The notes: generated by a model from the sequence alone, not told the origin. Counted from the first letter of the stretch, positions 43,008 to 54,403 are shown. The stretch is DNA of 64,000 bases from Symbiodinium sp. CCMP2592 (GCA_905221615.1 CAJNDT010000001.1:3771265-3835264); one strand, 5' to 3'. Program-made: numbers and translations.

Positions 43008-43076
43008 GTGACGGCTTTCGAGGCCAATGCTGTAGTTTTTCTGGATGTTCTTGACAAATCAATTTCGGACGCTTTG
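43008..43076 (+). CDS. Candidate 23-codon exon, phase 0-0
   Basis: After CGGCCGCCTCAG the frame reads VTAFEANAVVFLDVLDKSIS... and ends TTG|GTGGGT. Hydrophobic and acidic residues alternate as in an amphipathic helix. Codon bias is neutral. Function unknown. Confidence 0.36.
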
Positions 43077-43099
43077 GTGGGTCTGTTTATCATTATACG

Positions 43100-43270
43100 C
43101 AGGGCATGCATGCATACATACATACACATCTATAATTATATGGGTAAATATAGAAGTAGGTTTATATGTAGATCTGTAGATTTAAAACAGCTATAGACAT
43201 AGATATGGATATGCATAGATACAGATACAGATAGGTGTATCGGTATACATATATAGATACCGATACCTAT
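43100..43270. repeat. GATA/CATA-type microsatellite
   Basis: ATACATACATACACATCTAT and AGATATGGATATGCATAGAT-like units. Confidence 0.85.
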
Positions 43271-44159
43271 CGTAAGTATACACAAGTAGCCTATATAGGT
43301 CGGATCCTTGGGTTTCTGACGATCCCAGTTCAGAGAGGTTCGGGAAGAAGCATTGAGACGCCACGTAGGATTGAAGGCTTCGATTCGGGTGTGCATGGGA
43401 TTTGAATGTAGGCTTCTGTTAGGTCGTAGGGTTTATAGTTTATAGGGTTCGAAGTTTAGGGGGTCGAGTCTCTTGTTGTTCTTTCCGCTTCTGGTTCCAA
43501 TGCCTTGATTTGGCTCTTGTAATCGTTTGGCCATTGTGATCGCCTGGTTGCTCATGTCATGTTTGCGCCAGGACGTTCGCGAACACTTGCAGCTAATTGC
43601 GTGCAATGAAGAGAAGACTACATGAATTCAGGGCATTGCAACTGATCATGATGGCGAATGGCGCATGTTCTAGAATATTTAGGAACACAAATTGCCGGAT
43701 CCCAGACACGTTCCGAGGAATACCCTTTGCTAGCGCGGCAAAGAAGCAGGGAGCACGTTGAAACCGTAAAGGATGCTGAACACCTAGTATACGTGTCTTT
43801 CCGATAGTAGTCGTGCCCCCAAAGCCCGTGCCAGGTATTTAGGGCCTGGGAGGGGCCTCCAATCCCAAACATCCCCGAAGCTACAGCTACCTGTGCATTC
43901 AGTTTCAAGCTGGGCGAGGACTTGCGGAAGAGAGAGCTGTTTGGGTTTCGAGTTAGGGTTGGCGGTTTTTGGGTTAGGGCTTACTCCTGTTTGTGCGTCA
44001 TGTTGTCTGCGTCGTTGCATGTGGGCCCCGAAGCGAAAACCTACGCAGAGCCTGCGGAAGCCCAAACCGAGGCTCCTTAAACCTCAAACCATAAAACATG
44101 GACCGCTGAACAATGAACCTGTATTAACCATCGAAAATCTACGATCCCTGAACCCTGAG

Positions 44160-44291
44160 CGGAATTCCCGCAAAATGCGAGATCCCTACATCCCGAAGAC
44201 CCAAGCCTTACTGTGCCTGTGGCAGGTTACGAAGTCGAGGATGCTTCGGGAAATGCCTCCCGTGCCAGATCCAGCTCCAGAGGAGCAGACG
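44160..44291 (+). CDS. Candidate exon ending at GTTTAGGG
   Basis: The frame reads RNSRKMRDPYIPKTQALLCL..., then VTKSRMLREMPPVPDPAPEE, and ends ACG|GTTTAGGG at a codon boundary where a G-strand tract starts. About 60 percent of third positions are G/C. A donor at 44228 (CAG|GTTACG) is an alternative end. The acceptor is not clear. Confidence 0.4.
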
Positions 44292-44400
44292 GTTTAGGGC
44301 CAAAGTTTAGGGTTTAGGGTCTACTGAGGATTTACCAGGATTTAGGGTTTAGGGTCTGCTGAGGGTTTCGGGTTTAGGGTCGTCCGTGGGTTTTGGGTTT
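44292..44400 (+). repeat. G-strand telomere-like tract
   Basis: GTTTAGGGCC, then GTTTAGGGTTTAGGGTC repeated with spacers CTACTGAGGATTTACCAGGA. Confidence 0.88.
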
Positions 44401-44514
44401 GCTGAGGAGGCTGTGGAACGACCTGAAGCATGGAATGCGACATAAGAAGAGCGCCTGCACGGCAACTGGACACAGGCACTGCTGTAGCTTGATGCTTTGC
44501 CTTGTAATTAGACA

Positions 44515-44640
44515 TACATACACACATAGGCATGTGGGTATGTGTGTATGCATGAATTTATGTATGTATGTATGTATGTATGTATGTATGTGTTTATATA
44601 GAAGCAACATATATATGTGTGTATATATATATATATACTG
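44515..44640. repeat. (TATG)n and (TA)n microsatellite
   Basis: Eight perfect TATG units and a following TATATATATATA run. Confidence 0.95.
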
Positions 44641-44699
44641 TTACAGATTTACATATATTAGTGTTTGCAGATCGAGAGTGAAGAAGATCAAAGGTAGGC

Positions 44700-44799
44700 A
44701 ACCACACACACAAACACACACACACAAAACACACACAAACACACACAAACACAAACACACACACACAAACACACAAACACACACACAGACACACACACA

Positions 44800-44830
<31 letters not shown>

Positions 44831-44874
44831 CCCACACACACACACACAAAAAAAAAAAAAAAAACACACACACA

Positions 44875-44906
<32 letters not shown>

Positions 44907-44907
44907 A

Positions 44908-44938
<31 letters not shown>

Positions 44939-45005
44939 CACAAAAAAAAAAGCACACAAACACACAAACACACACAAACACACACACACACACACACATA
45001 AACAA

Positions 45006-45036
<31 letters not shown>

Positions 45037-45128
45037 ACACACACAAACACACACACACACACAAACAGACACACACACAGACAAACACACACACACACAC
45101 AAAAACACACAAGCACACAAACACACAA

Positions 45129-45161
<33 letters not shown>

Positions 45162-45206
45162 CACACAAACACAAACACACACACACACACACACACAAAA
45201 ACACAA

Positions 45207-45239
<33 letters not shown>

Positions 45240-45559
45240 CAAAAACACAAACACACACACACAAACACACAAACACACAAACACACAATCACAAACACAA
45301 ACACAAACACAATCACAAACACATACACAAACACAAACACAAACCCACACGCACACAGACACAGACACAGACACAGACACACACACACACACACACACTG
45401 ACAAACAAACACACACACAAACACAAACACAGACACAAAGACAAACACAAAGACAAACACTAACACAAACACACACACACACAGAGAAACACACACACAC
45501 AGACACACACACAGAGACACACACACACACACAGAGACACACACACACACACACACACC
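44700..45559. repeat. 860-bp CA-rich array (ACACAAAC variants)
   Basis: (CA)n broken by AAA every 6-30 bp, with poly-A runs at about 44848 and 44942. Minus-strand frames of 215-374 codons made of Cys, Val and Phe arise from the repeat and are not genes. The exon at 45629 starts 70 bp after it. Confidence 0.97.
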
Positions 45560-45628
45560 ACGACCAACTATACAAACGAAAAGAACCCCACACAGACTGG
45601 ACCAGCCCTGAAGCAAGATTGAGTGCAG

Positions 45629-45895
45629 GAGCCTGCGCCACCGGAAGACGACATCGTGGCTGCGCGCTGGCAGGTAGAGGCTGAGCTCAAGGCCAAGGAG
45701 GACGTTTGGTTTATGCAAGTGGGATTCGTCGACAGCGATTTATGCCCTTATCCACCCTGAACCCCCCCCCCATCTTCCTGCTCCTAAATTTCCGAACCCT
45801 GGGAGGACATCATGGACATTAAGGGTGGAGTGATCACTTATAGCCGCAGCTCCACTCCTGCCACCATGGCCGCCTCGAGACCTGAGCGGGACTTT
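45629..45895 (+). CDS. Two-exon candidate, acidic helix then basic segment
   Basis: Exon one starts 45629 after [34 protein letters not shown]..., [10 protein letters not shown], about two thirds G/C at third positions. It can end at CAA|GTGGGA (45718) or TTC|GTCGAC, both phase 0. The intron has a long pyrimidine tract and ends CCCTGGGAG. Exon 45806-45895 (30 codons: [20 protein letters not shown]...) ends TTT|GTGAGC. Phases agree. The first exon should form a charged helix. No family recognised. Confidence 0.55.
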
Positions 45896-46833
45896 GTGAG
45901 CATCTCGGCGAGTATTTCAGAGCTTAGGGTTCAGTGTTAGTGCGTAGACGTAGTGGACTTTTCGTAGGGGTCTATGTGACAAACTTCAGGGATTTTCAGT
46001 ATCCTTGCTGGAAGTCTATAAAGCTTCCAGGTTTGGGCTTAGGGTTGACGGATAGGATGATGTCATCACCATTCATGACTGCTGCAATACCTCCCAAACC
46101 CCAGCCCCCCATTCCACCCCAAATCCTAAAGCCTTAAATCTTAAGTTGACTGGCAGGAAAGCGGCCCTCTCTGCATAACGTGCGGCAAGAGCACCTGCGG
46201 GGAGTCACGCAGCTGATGGATGTCGTAGATACCCACGCGCGCGTGGCCTGGGAGCTACTTGGCATAGGAAGAGGATGCATATGATGGTCATGTGTGTCAG
46301 AATTCATCATATGTAGTAGAACGATGATGCCGATGTTCAGAACTATAGTTTCTCCAAGAATGAATTATGCTTTATAGGGATTAGGGATGGTGAGGGCTTA
46401 GGGTTTAGGGCCTGGAACGTTGGGTTAAGGGCTCAGGGGCTTAGAACTTAGGGCTCCGAGCGCAAGGGCTTGGGTGCTTAAAGCCTGGGGCTCAGGGGAT
46501 GTGGAGTTCGGGTTTCAATAAAGTTGGTTGTCGCCGCAGCTGGGCTGTGGGTCTGTGGGTCGTTGGCTGAGGATCCAGAATCTTGGGGATGTTGTCCGAT
46601 GGGTATAGGTATGTATGTATGTGGTAGTGATGATGTTAGGGAACCACGCATTCTTTTGCTTCTGGTTGTTGAACCCAAGTTGAGGCTTGCCCGGTTTCTC
46701 TGCGGATGTTGCGCATCGGTTTGGTAGCTCGCAAGACCCTCTACAGCTAAACTCTATAGTCTAATTTCTCTAAAGCCTCGTACCCGACCCCGGAACATGT
46801 CGCACGACCGTCTCCCACTTAGCTCCCAAGTAG

Positions 46834-47206
46834 CCGAAGCTCCCGGTAGGGATTCGGGTGGAAAGCTTCAAGGTTTGGGAAGACTCAATGCTCCTGAACC
46901 CCAAAGCAAAGGGCGCTGAACCCCACAGACACTTCCGAAAGACCTGGCAAACACATCTGATGGAAGACTTTGCAGAGGTGAGGTTCGAAACCCGGCTAAG
47001 AAACTGCTTGAAAGCACTTCGACAAAACTTGGAAACCTTCAGCCTACCGACAGCATCAAAGCCAGTAAGACCCCACACATTCTCCGAGTATTGTTAGCAA
47101 TGTTGTTCAGGCTGAAGCAGCAGCCTTACAAGACAGATCTCCGGGCGCGGCACACCACACTCCGTGTAGCTGCTGGTATCGATCCGGGGACGCTTGGGCA
47201 CTTTAG
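46834..47206 (+). CDS. Two-exon candidate, 77 + 31 codons
   Basis: Exon 46834-47064 (acceptor AGCTCCCAAGTAG, phase 0-0) reads PKLPVGIRVESFKVWEDSML... and RFETRLRNCLKALRQNLETF..., ending CCA|GTAAGA. A 46-nt intron ends ATGTTGTTCAG. Exon 47111-47206 continues in phase 0 (AEAAALQDRSPGAAHH...) to TAG. The first exon is rich in charged helix formers. Function unknown. The splice signals are better than average for this window. Confidence 0.55.
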
Positions 47207-47478
47207 GGCTTAGCCTGGGAGCCAGGATTGCGGGTTCAGGGCTTTAAAACGTTGCGGTTTGAGGGACAGGCTTTTGCGTTTCGGGTTCGGGGATTAAGGC
47301 TTTGTTGGGGTTGATGGCCAGTTATATAGGGGCTTAGCATCCTTTGGGGCTGAAGGTTTAGCTATCGTACCATCATTAGGATGCAAGAATTCATGTCCCG
47401 AGGATAGGGCATTAGAGATCATTAGAGAGGCATCGTCGTTGTGTTGTTGTTGCTGTGGGAAAGCGGTGTTTGGCAACC

Positions 47479-47496
47479 CCTTTTTTTTTTTTTTTC
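47479..47496 (+). repeat. Poly-T run
   Basis: Seventeen T, followed by CCGCTTTCGACGCAG; it resembles the pyrimidine tract of an intron (GTGTTTGG at 47465 to CAG at 47510). Confidence 0.9.
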
Positions 47497-47578
47497 CGCT
47501 TTCGACGCAGAGATCTTGATTTTTCGAGACTTGAAACACCGTGTGCCCTAGCCAAGGATTATGCGCTTCGCCTTGCAG

Positions 47579-47913
47579 CGCGCAAACGAGACCGGTGCCA
47601 AATGGAAGCAGATGTTCAGACCTGGCTTCAACGACGTGGTGAACGAGTCCTTCAAGGCGGAGTTTCTCTCAACCACTCTGGATCCCTTAATATTGGTAAA
47701 CCCGAAGCCTAGCCCAAGCAAGTGTTCTGAGAGAAAGCCTGTTGCTGTTGTTGTTTAAACCAGTTGCGGTGCTTTGCCAGATTTGCTGAGACACGTGTTC
47801 AGTTTGGCCGCGGTTCCGCTCGTATGTTTTGCAAGCTCTGTCTTCCGGCTTGTTGCCAAAGTCCATATCGCCCTATGTCCCAAATGGCGCGAATGCCCTC
47901 ACGTAGACTCTAG
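47579..47913 (+). CDS. Two-exon candidate gene end
   Basis: Exon 47579-47695 follows GCTTCGCCTTGCAG and encodes 39 codons in phase 0-0 (RANETGAKWKQMFRPGFNDV..., FKAEFLSTTLDPLIL), about three quarters G/C at third positions. The donor is TTG|GTAAAC. A 68-nt intron ends with GTTGTTGTTTAAACCAG. Exon 47764-47913 continues in phase (LRCFARFAETRVQFGRG...) to TAG and is cysteine-containing. An upstream mini-exon near 47511-47542 (ILIFRDLKHR) could precede it in phase. Confidence 0.5.
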
Positions 47914-48041
47914 GGCGAGCACCAGTAGGTCTGAATAGCCCCTACGGCATGGCCTAGAGCGCCGACCACCGTAATTTCCGTATACCCCTCAAAGCCCACG
48001 TAGCCCCTTATAGTAGTCCCTGTAGCCCCCAATGTGCCGAG

Positions 48042-48134
48042 GTGGGTTGCAACAGTTGCATCCTCAGCCAACTCTACCTCCGCGACAAGGAAGCGAAGGA
48101 GCAGTTCCAGAAGCTTCACGCCGCTTCCCTGAAG
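48042..48134 (+). CDS. 31-codon helical exon with strong codon bias
   Basis: After CCCAATGTGCCGAG the frame reads VGCNSCILSQLYLRDKEAKE... and FQKLHAASLK. More than 80 percent of third positions are G/C and it is almost surely a charged alpha helix. No GT follows closely; GC at 48134 (CTGAA|GCCAAG) would be a GC donor as seen in the IQ gene. A CxxC pair lies at its start. Confidence 0.5.
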
Positions 48135-48239
48135 CCAAGACCCCCAACCTGACGTCTGCGAATGCAACAGGGACGTCTGACAAAAAGCAACCGCAAACCT
48201 ATCAAGCCTATCACCCAAGCCCCATGGCATCTTAAATCG

Positions 48240-48430
48240 GCTTCAGCCCATGGATCTCCATGTGCGCGCATGTGTGTGTGTGTGTGTGTCTGTGTGTGTG
48301 TGTGTGCGTCAGCGTAACTTTCCTGATGTCCTTGTTTGCAACTCCACAAGCTTGTTCGTAATATGTATGTAATTACATATACACACATACATATAAAAAG
48401 ATATATACATATATGCGATTACTTATGTTT
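48240..48430. repeat. (GT)n and TA/CA microsatellites
   Basis: GTGTGTGTGTGTGTCTGTGT at 48268-48308 and ATACACACATACATATAAAA further on. Confidence 0.9.
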
Positions 48431-48725
48431 ATTTGACAATATTGAGATTCCAGCCAACACTCAGTGCACTTGCCGGGGGTCGTTGCCGTTGGCAGCCGGC
48501 TACCACTCCGTCTGCTGACTGCCGTATCACGAGGGTCAACAAACTCTGGGAAGCATGGCTCTCTTGATTTGTGCCTGCCGAAGGGTTTACTAGGCCTGCC
48601 TATAGGGTTTAGGGTTTTTAGGGTTTGGGGCTTGGCTCCGTGCTCCAAAACTTCCTTGTTGATGTTCGTGGCACCTAACGACAGTCTCTGACCCCGTGAG
48701 GCTGGGGTCTATGGGCCCTTGGCAG

Positions 48726-49550
48726 CCGGAGAGGCTTAAACACCGAACCGAAATATGCGCGTAGGTACAGCTCTCTTTCCTTCCGTGAAAAGCATGAGCT
48801 GCTGTTTGCAACCAAGGTGAAAGATGTAAACGGCGTGGTTTGGTTCGAGCTCCAACGCAAAAAGGCACACCTCTTTTACATGCGCATGGACTTCACCGAT
48901 GTGCCTTGGAAGCTAACGGCTTCGGGCTAATGCACCGGTTGGCAAGGAGCCTTGCTATGTAGAAGAACCCGCTAAGATACACCCACAACATAGTACCAAG
49001 CCTATTCCCTAAATCTATGGAAGCGCCTTGCTTCACGATAAGAGCCCTTTGGACGGAATCGGCAAGCATCTTAGATGAGCCCGAAACATCACCTTTCCTC
49101 TGCTTTCGGCCCTTGAAAGCCTCGCAAGGTTGCAGGTTTCAAGCCCTAAAAGTGCTAGAGACTACCCTAAACCCTAAACCCTAAACCCTGATTTTTCAGG
49201 GAGTCTCAGGTGATGATGGCACACCCAGATGCTTGGGGCTTCCCCGATATCAGCCGGGTTGTGGCCGCAAATCCGGGCGAGCCGGTGAACCCTTTCCATG
49301 GCTGGTGCCTGGGCATAGGTTTTTACAAAACATAGGTTTTTTCAAAAAAAGTATTTTCGAGGTTTTCTGCCTTTGTAGCGGGACCTGAAGAAATTGGTAG
49401 TTTTATTCCATTATGGTCCTCTCTGCCTGTAACCTTATTGTGAATATCAAGGCCTTCTCGTACCGAGTTTAGAGCATTGGTTTCAAGGCATTGGGGTTCC
49501 GGAGCTTGAGCGTGGGTGTCACTGGAGTCACACTCGAGACATGGCAATAG
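48726..49550 (+). CDS. Five-exon candidate gene end
   Basis: Exons 48726-48900, 48963-49135, 49200-49318, 49379-49428 and 49488-49550 (TAG) join in phase across introns of 62, 64, 60 and 59 nt with GT and AG ends. Peptides include REKHELLFATKVKDVNGVVW, NPLRYTHNIVPSLFPK, MAHPDAWGFPDISRVVAANP and GPEEIGSFIPLW. Exons one and three have 60-70 percent G/C third positions. The intron before exon three ends in a CCCTAAA tract and GATTTTTCAG. Upstream exons and the start were not found and the family is not recognised. Some borders had alternatives, so details may be wrong even if the locus is coding. Confidence 0.52.
49164..49190 (+). repeat. CCCTAAA tract inside a 64-nt candidate intron
   Basis: Three and a half perfect units (CCCTAAACCCTAAACCC) directly before TGATTTTTCAG. 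Confidence 0.9.
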
Positions 49551-49797
49551 GGTCTGGAGAATCAGCGAAATGCACGATTCAGGATTTCGATCGGTGGTTC
49601 TCGCAGTATGTGAGAGTCTTGGGCTAAGGTTTAGGGTTTACGACAACAGAAACCTATTTCCGAACCTTCCAAAAACACAAGATCCGAGATCGTCCCAAAC
49701 TCTTCTCTCGAGGTATGCTCAGCATTCCATCAATCCAGAGGCAGAGTTGGAGGATGTGGAGCTCCTTCTCCAAAGTACCAGGAGGGATATATGTACA

Positions 49798-49817
49798 CTG
49801 TATATATAAATATAAAC

Positions 49818-49848
<31 letters not shown>

Positions 49849-49934
49849 TTAATATATGTATGTACATACATATACATATAGATGAACATATATATATATA
49901 TATATAATTATTATTCTTATGATATAAGTATAAG

Positions 49935-49973
<39 letters not shown>

Positions 49974-50010
49974 GCATATATATATATATATGTATATGTG
50001 TGTGTTATAC
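49798..50010. repeat. Cluster of TA microsatellites
   Basis: Five (TA)n runs of 16-26 bp with ATGTATGTACATAC spacers. Confidence 0.95.
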
Positions 50011-51212
50011 TGTAATTGCCGCAACGTATGTATACGGCGTCAGACCCCTAAGTTATGGGCGGGTAGGGTTCAGGATTTGAGTTATCGGGCGCCAGTGGGG
50101 ATCATGCATCTGAGTTCTGAAACCCTAAGCTCTACACCCCGTATGTTTGGCACGGCATGGGGTCTGGGCGGGTGAGTCTACGTATCTGTCGGGGTGGTGG
50201 GAGGGGCGGGTGGGCACGGCGGGGGGGGCCTTTAGTCAGCCAAACCTCTAGTTTCACGGAAGGAAGAGTACTGTGTCGGTCTTGCGTCAGATCCTTTTTG
50301 CGTTGAATCCCTAAACCAGGGTTGCCAAAGTCCAGGACTTCTGAGCCTATCAATCTAAGACCGAAGGTATTGTTAAAGGGTCGAAAGTACAGCTGTCAGT
50401 ATGCTGGTATTGAACCTCCAACTCTTGAAACACTACAATCCTCGACGCTTTTCGCCTATAACCCCTTCCTCCTAAACCCCAAGCTCTTGAACCCCATCTC
50501 TCAAAACCAGTTAAAGAAAGCCCCTTAATCCCTGGCTTCTGCAGCCCAAGCTGTAGCTCCGAAATTCCTTGGCGGGCCAAGGTTTCGCTACACCTTGCGG
50601 TTGCGGAGCTTCCCAGAGACGACTTTCCAGGTGCCGGATGGGAAGAGGGGTCCAAAAAGGGTTCTTCATTCAGTGTTTTAAAGGGCTTATGGTTTAGGGG
50701 TGGGTTCATGGATGAGGGTTTCTCCGCGGGCTACTGGAAGGGCTAAAAAAGGGCGACCATAAGGGCTTCGATTTAGGGTTTAGGGTTAATGGGTCGGAAG
50801 CCACTGTTAGAGGCTTCATACCTACGTTACCTACATGTTTGCTTGCAGCACACTACCTCCAGAGACTTGGGCTTGCTTGAACTACAGGGCGAATCTATCC
50901 TCTCCCTAAACCCTGAACCCTAAACCCTAATCTGTGTCTAGCCTAGAAGTTCCGGATAGGCAGACGGAAAAGGGCGCCCGAACACGAAAATCTAATCCAT
51001 CATATCTGTTGCCTTACTGCTCATATTTTTGGGTGTTCATGGGAAGTTGCTTGGAGGTGCACTCCCTGGGCTCCTGCTGTAGGGATCGGAACACTGATGG
51101 TAGTATCCCTTGGTAGTCCTTCATACCATTGTAGTCATTCTCCCAAACCTTCTATTCGAAAGACCAAAGCTGATACAACATCGCATGTTATTTGTTCAAT
51201 CGCTGCTGAGTT

Positions 51213-51401
51213 ATGATCCGCGTGACTTCTAAGGCCCGGAAGCAGAAGCTTTTCGCAAGTAGGGGCCGGGGATCCAGTTTCGAGGTGGAGGGCAAGACTA
51301 GCTTTGGCTGTTTGGAGCTCTGCAGCATGTCGGCTTGGACCCTGGGTAGAGAGATGTTCCTTTGTGTGAAAACATGTTGCGTTAAGGCAAAGGTTGCTTG
51401 A
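51213..51401 (+). CDS. 62-codon ORF from ATG, function unknown
   Basis: MIRVTSKARKQKLFASRGRG..., then FEVEGKTSFGCLELCSMSAW... to TGA. About 63 percent of third positions are G/C. An in-frame TGA lies just before the ATG. The product is basic and cysteine-containing. An overlapping minus frame exists. No splice information, so it may be a single-exon gene or chance. Confidence 0.35.
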   Translation: MIRVTSKARKQKLFASRGRGSSFEVEGKTSFGCLELCSMSAWTLGREMFLCVKTCCVKAKVA

Positions 51402-52382
51402 CGTTCTTGACGGCCCAGCCCCCGAGAGGCATAACACGCCGAAACCAGCAACCTGAGAACAGGCGCTGGCGTTGGGGAAGGTCCCGGAGTGGATCAAGCC
51501 TTACCTCGCGCTTCACGCGGAGGCTTCGGATGGGTCGGCTTTATGATTAACTCGTATAGAAGCTTGAAAAATTAGTAATACTGTTCCTTAACTTCTGTAT
51601 AGTGGATATACCCCATTTCAATTGTGAAGGCCTGACACCTTCGATTCGCCGTGAAAGCTTAGAGCCTCAGGTCGGGATCTTTCCCGAAAAGGCAAGCCCT
51701 TACCAAGCTTTACTGAATGATTGCTGCCGCTCCTCCTCCGCCGCCTTCACGACGGTGAGATTTTGTTTGCTGCCCTGAGAAGGCTTGTCATTCTTGCTGT
51801 TGTTGCCGTGTGCACGTTTCTGTTCAGGGTCTTTTGTTTATTGGATGCCTACCTGCCTTGTTGATTTGCCACGGTGGTTCGTGCAAAAGTTTCGGCATGT
51901 ATCGCGGACTCGCTAGGAGGCTATGCTAGACTGGCTGTCCTGTAGGGTTCCGACAAGTGCCCCTGGCATTCGGATTGAACTCCGCACCGCAGTGCGCCCT
52001 TTGCAAGGCCGAAGCTCCGGATGATTTAGCCGTTTCGGAGGATGAAGAGGCGGGGGCTTTCGGGCTCCTCGGGGTTCGTTACGCTTTGGGCCTTCAGCAG
52101 AGGTGGCTGTGATAGGGTTTGGAAAATGGCTCGATCAGGGTTTTTACAGGATTTGGGGTTTTAGGGGGACAAGCTGATCTTTCAGTCGCTGATGCATTGC
52201 TCTAGCCTGGATGCACTTTCAAACAACCTGCAGCTTGCTTGCTGTCCCGGCAAGCCACTTCGAATGAATGCACGGTCACCACAATCGGAATCATCGCACT
52301 AGTCAAAGGATGTGAAATCAGATCATGGCAGACAAGAGCCGCGACCTCGACTGATTGCTAACTCCGAATTTAGAAAATCCAG

Positions 52383-52678
52383 GGCAACCCCAGCTCCGAA
52401 TGTTCCTTCTCGAGGCTGGTCCTGCCGACGCTGGCAAAGCAATTGAGCTGGAGAACAACCTCATGATGGAGGTGGCTTTGTGGTTCAGTGCTGCTGACTG
52501 TAAACTCCAGGTTCTGGGATCGAAATAGGGCCCCGTAGCAGCTGAAGAGCTCTGCACCCGTAACCCTGCACTGCACCTGCACATGCAAACGCCCGGAGCT
52601 TGCTCCATACAGGCGGGCCTGGAGGATGGCGACAACCTCTACGTGAAGCTGGACGAGCTGATGCTGGTTCTGACAAAG
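52383..52678 (+). CDS. Two-exon candidate with strongly biased second exon
   Basis: Exon 52383-52510 (after GAAAATCCAG) reads QPQLRMFLLEAGPADAGKAI..., ELENNLMMEVALWFSAADCK, ending CAG|GTTCTG. The 102-nt intron ends GCTTGCTCCATACAG. Exon 52613-52678 continues in phase 0: AGLEDGDNLYVKLDELMLVL, TK, with about 86 percent G/C third positions. A family C element starts 37 bp further on. The GD-NLYVKLDEL pattern looks like a beta strand and turn of a globular domain, but I cannot name it. Confidence 0.6.
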
Positions 52679-52715
52679 GGGGGGAGGGCACAGGATTCTG
52701 CAGATGGGAGTCTAT

Positions 52716-52818
52716 TACCCAGGGGCCCCAAAGTAGTTCCTTTTTGGGTAATATATTAGAGTCCCTAATCAAAAAAGAGGACACACCCAAAAAGGAGCTA
52801 CTTTGGGGCCCCTGGGTA
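52716..52818. mobile_element. Family C inverted-repeat element
   Basis: TACCCAGGGGCCCCAAAGTA ... CTTTGGGGCCCCTGGGTA are near-perfect 20-bp ends with TA at both borders and the shared GTTCCTTTTTGGGTAA inner motif. It is the most palindromic C copy. Confidence 0.9.
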
Positions 52819-52960
52819 GGATATGCTGGTGTGATGGCGGCCGACGGTCGGCCCTCCAGCGTGAAGGTCAGATTTGAGAGATTACAGGGAGTCTTTGGTC
52901 TGTTCTCCTCTCTGATACAGGAGTCAGGTACGAGCTGACGAAGGGGATCTGTGGGATATA

Positions 52961-53060
52961 GGAGTTTCCGAAAATGGGGGACCCCAATATAGTACCCTAA
53001 ATAGTAGGCTCCTCATTATAAAGACCCCAAAATAAGATACCCCGAATTTTGGGAAACTCC
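52961..53060. mobile_element. Family B element, best preserved
   Basis: GGAGTTTCCGAAAATGGGGG ... CCCGAATTTTGGGAAACTCC; core CCCAATATAGTACCCTAAAT, AGTAGGCTCCTCATTATAAA. Flanks read ATA on the left and CATATG on the right. Confidence 0.9.
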
Positions 53061-53298
53061 CATATGCATTGCGCAGCTATTGATGACAGTATCCAGAATG
53101 AGGTCGCGCTTTATTATTGAAGCCCGTGCAAAATGCTGCGGGGTTTAAGGCTTTATGGGCTGCATGTTCTCTAACGGCTCTATAGTGATCTCGACGAAGC
53201 CTCAACTCTGAAACGCCCTCCACCCTGTATACAAACGGAGCCTTACGGTACACACTGCATCGGAAGAACGGCGCTGGTGTTTGCTGTCGGCGCTTCAG

Positions 53299-53365
53299 AT
53301 GATAACCTCACCAGTCGTCCAATTCTTCTCTCCGAAGCCCTTGATGAGCCAATGCGTGTGGACGG
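53299..53365 (+). CDS. Candidate exon with strong acceptor
   Basis: GTTTGCTGTCGGCGCTTCAG precedes MITSPVVQFFSPKPLMSQCV..., 22 codons plus one nucleotide before GTCTATGG. A G-strand telomere-like tract (GGCTTAGGGTTTGAAGGGTTTAGGG) begins 10 bp beyond. Function unknown. Confidence 0.36.
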
Positions 53366-53555
53366 GTCTATGGGGCTTAGGGTTTGAAGGGTTTAGGGTG
53401 ACCTCTGCACCGTAAACTGCAAGCTGCTTCTTAGGAAACTAGCTCGGGAGCGCACGACGGGGCCCGATGTGCTGGACGCCGACTTGAGAGCGTACCGATT
53501 GAAAGGCGCAACTTCGGGTGAATGCTTGATTCTACAGGCATGAACCATTTTTTAA

Positions 53556-53909
53556 ATGCATAGTGTAGGTTCAAAACGAGGAGGTGATGGCTTCGTAGCG
53601 TGTCCCATGCCGGGGTGTGGGGTTAAGCACGGTGTCTGTGGGAAGGGGTGGGGGCTGCCACCACACTGTTGCAATGAAGATGTGATAGTGCCTTGTGCCT
53701 TGTCTTTTGATGCATGTTTGGCCAGCAGCGTTCTTGATACCGCCTTGCATCGTTCTTCTGATGCTAGTCTGGTTCGGGTTGTTACGATCGCAGAGATGTT
53801 TTTCCTCGTTGTTATTGCAAGTGCTGCACCTTTGGCAACATTGTTGTTCATCGTCATCCGAAACCGAAAACTCTATAGGCTGCAAAGGAACTTCCGGCAC
53901 AAGGACTGA
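53556..53909 (+). CDS. Open frame with Cys cluster and membrane-like segment
   Basis: A 117-codon frame starts MHSVGSKRGGDGFVACPMPG and contains several cysteines, then EMFFLVVIASAAPLATLLFI followed by a basic tail (RNRKLYRLQRNFRHK), the usual layout of a single-pass membrane protein. No splice borders support it, and a minus frame of similar length overlaps. Frames this long occur by chance here. Confidence 0.25.
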   Translation: MHSVGSKRGGDGFVACPMPGCGVKHGVCGKGWGLPPHCCNEDVIVPCALSFDACLASSVLDTALHRSSDASLVRVVTIAEMFFLVVIASAAPLATLLFIVIRNRKLYRLQRNFRHKD

Positions 53910-54241
53910 GGAGCTGCACCCTCCACCTCTTCAGCCACTGGCACTCTCCTTCAGCCCAACAGATCCTAAACTCTTGTGATTTAGGTCCAGGTTTAGGTGT
54001 CCCCCAAAACGCTGTAAGCCATTAAAGTCCAGACAAGCTCGGCATCTTGCAACATCCCCATCGCACATCTGTAGCAGGCCCTAAAATAGAGGCCGTATGT
54101 AAAGGGCACCAAACGCAGCAGTCCCGGCCCCCGTTGAAGCCCCCACCCGCCCCCTTTGAATAGTCTGTTGCCTGTGACCCCCTGACCCCTTGACCCGGTC
54201 GCCCATTTCCTCTAACCTTACTCCGTACTCCCAACACCCCG

Positions 54242-54403
54242 CATGCTAAAACCGAAAGCAGAAACGCCAAGCACTATACCCAACCACTGCTTGAAACTCT
54301 GCGCTGCAAGCAGGCCTCAGTGCTATGCGCATTTTCCTCCGAAGTCGAGGAAATCCTGATAGTCGAAAGGAGGCTGCTGGAGGGACCGCAGCTCCACAAG
54401 GGC
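54242..54403 (+). CDS. Candidate exon, amphipathic helix
   Basis: The frame reads AKHYTQPLLETLRCKQASVL..., then SEVEEILIVERRLLEGPQL and HKG, ending GGC|GTAGGT. The acceptor may be GCTGCAAG (54310) or earlier. About 70 percent of third positions are G/C in the second half. The heptad-like pattern EEILIVERRLLEG suggests a coiled coil or helix. A G-strand telomere-like tract follows at 54445. Confidence 0.5.

Noticed and set aside
44594..45718. Minus-strand frames of 215-374 codons, the longest in the window
   Set aside because: They are Cys/Val/Phe translations of the CA array; low complexity, no start context, no domain.
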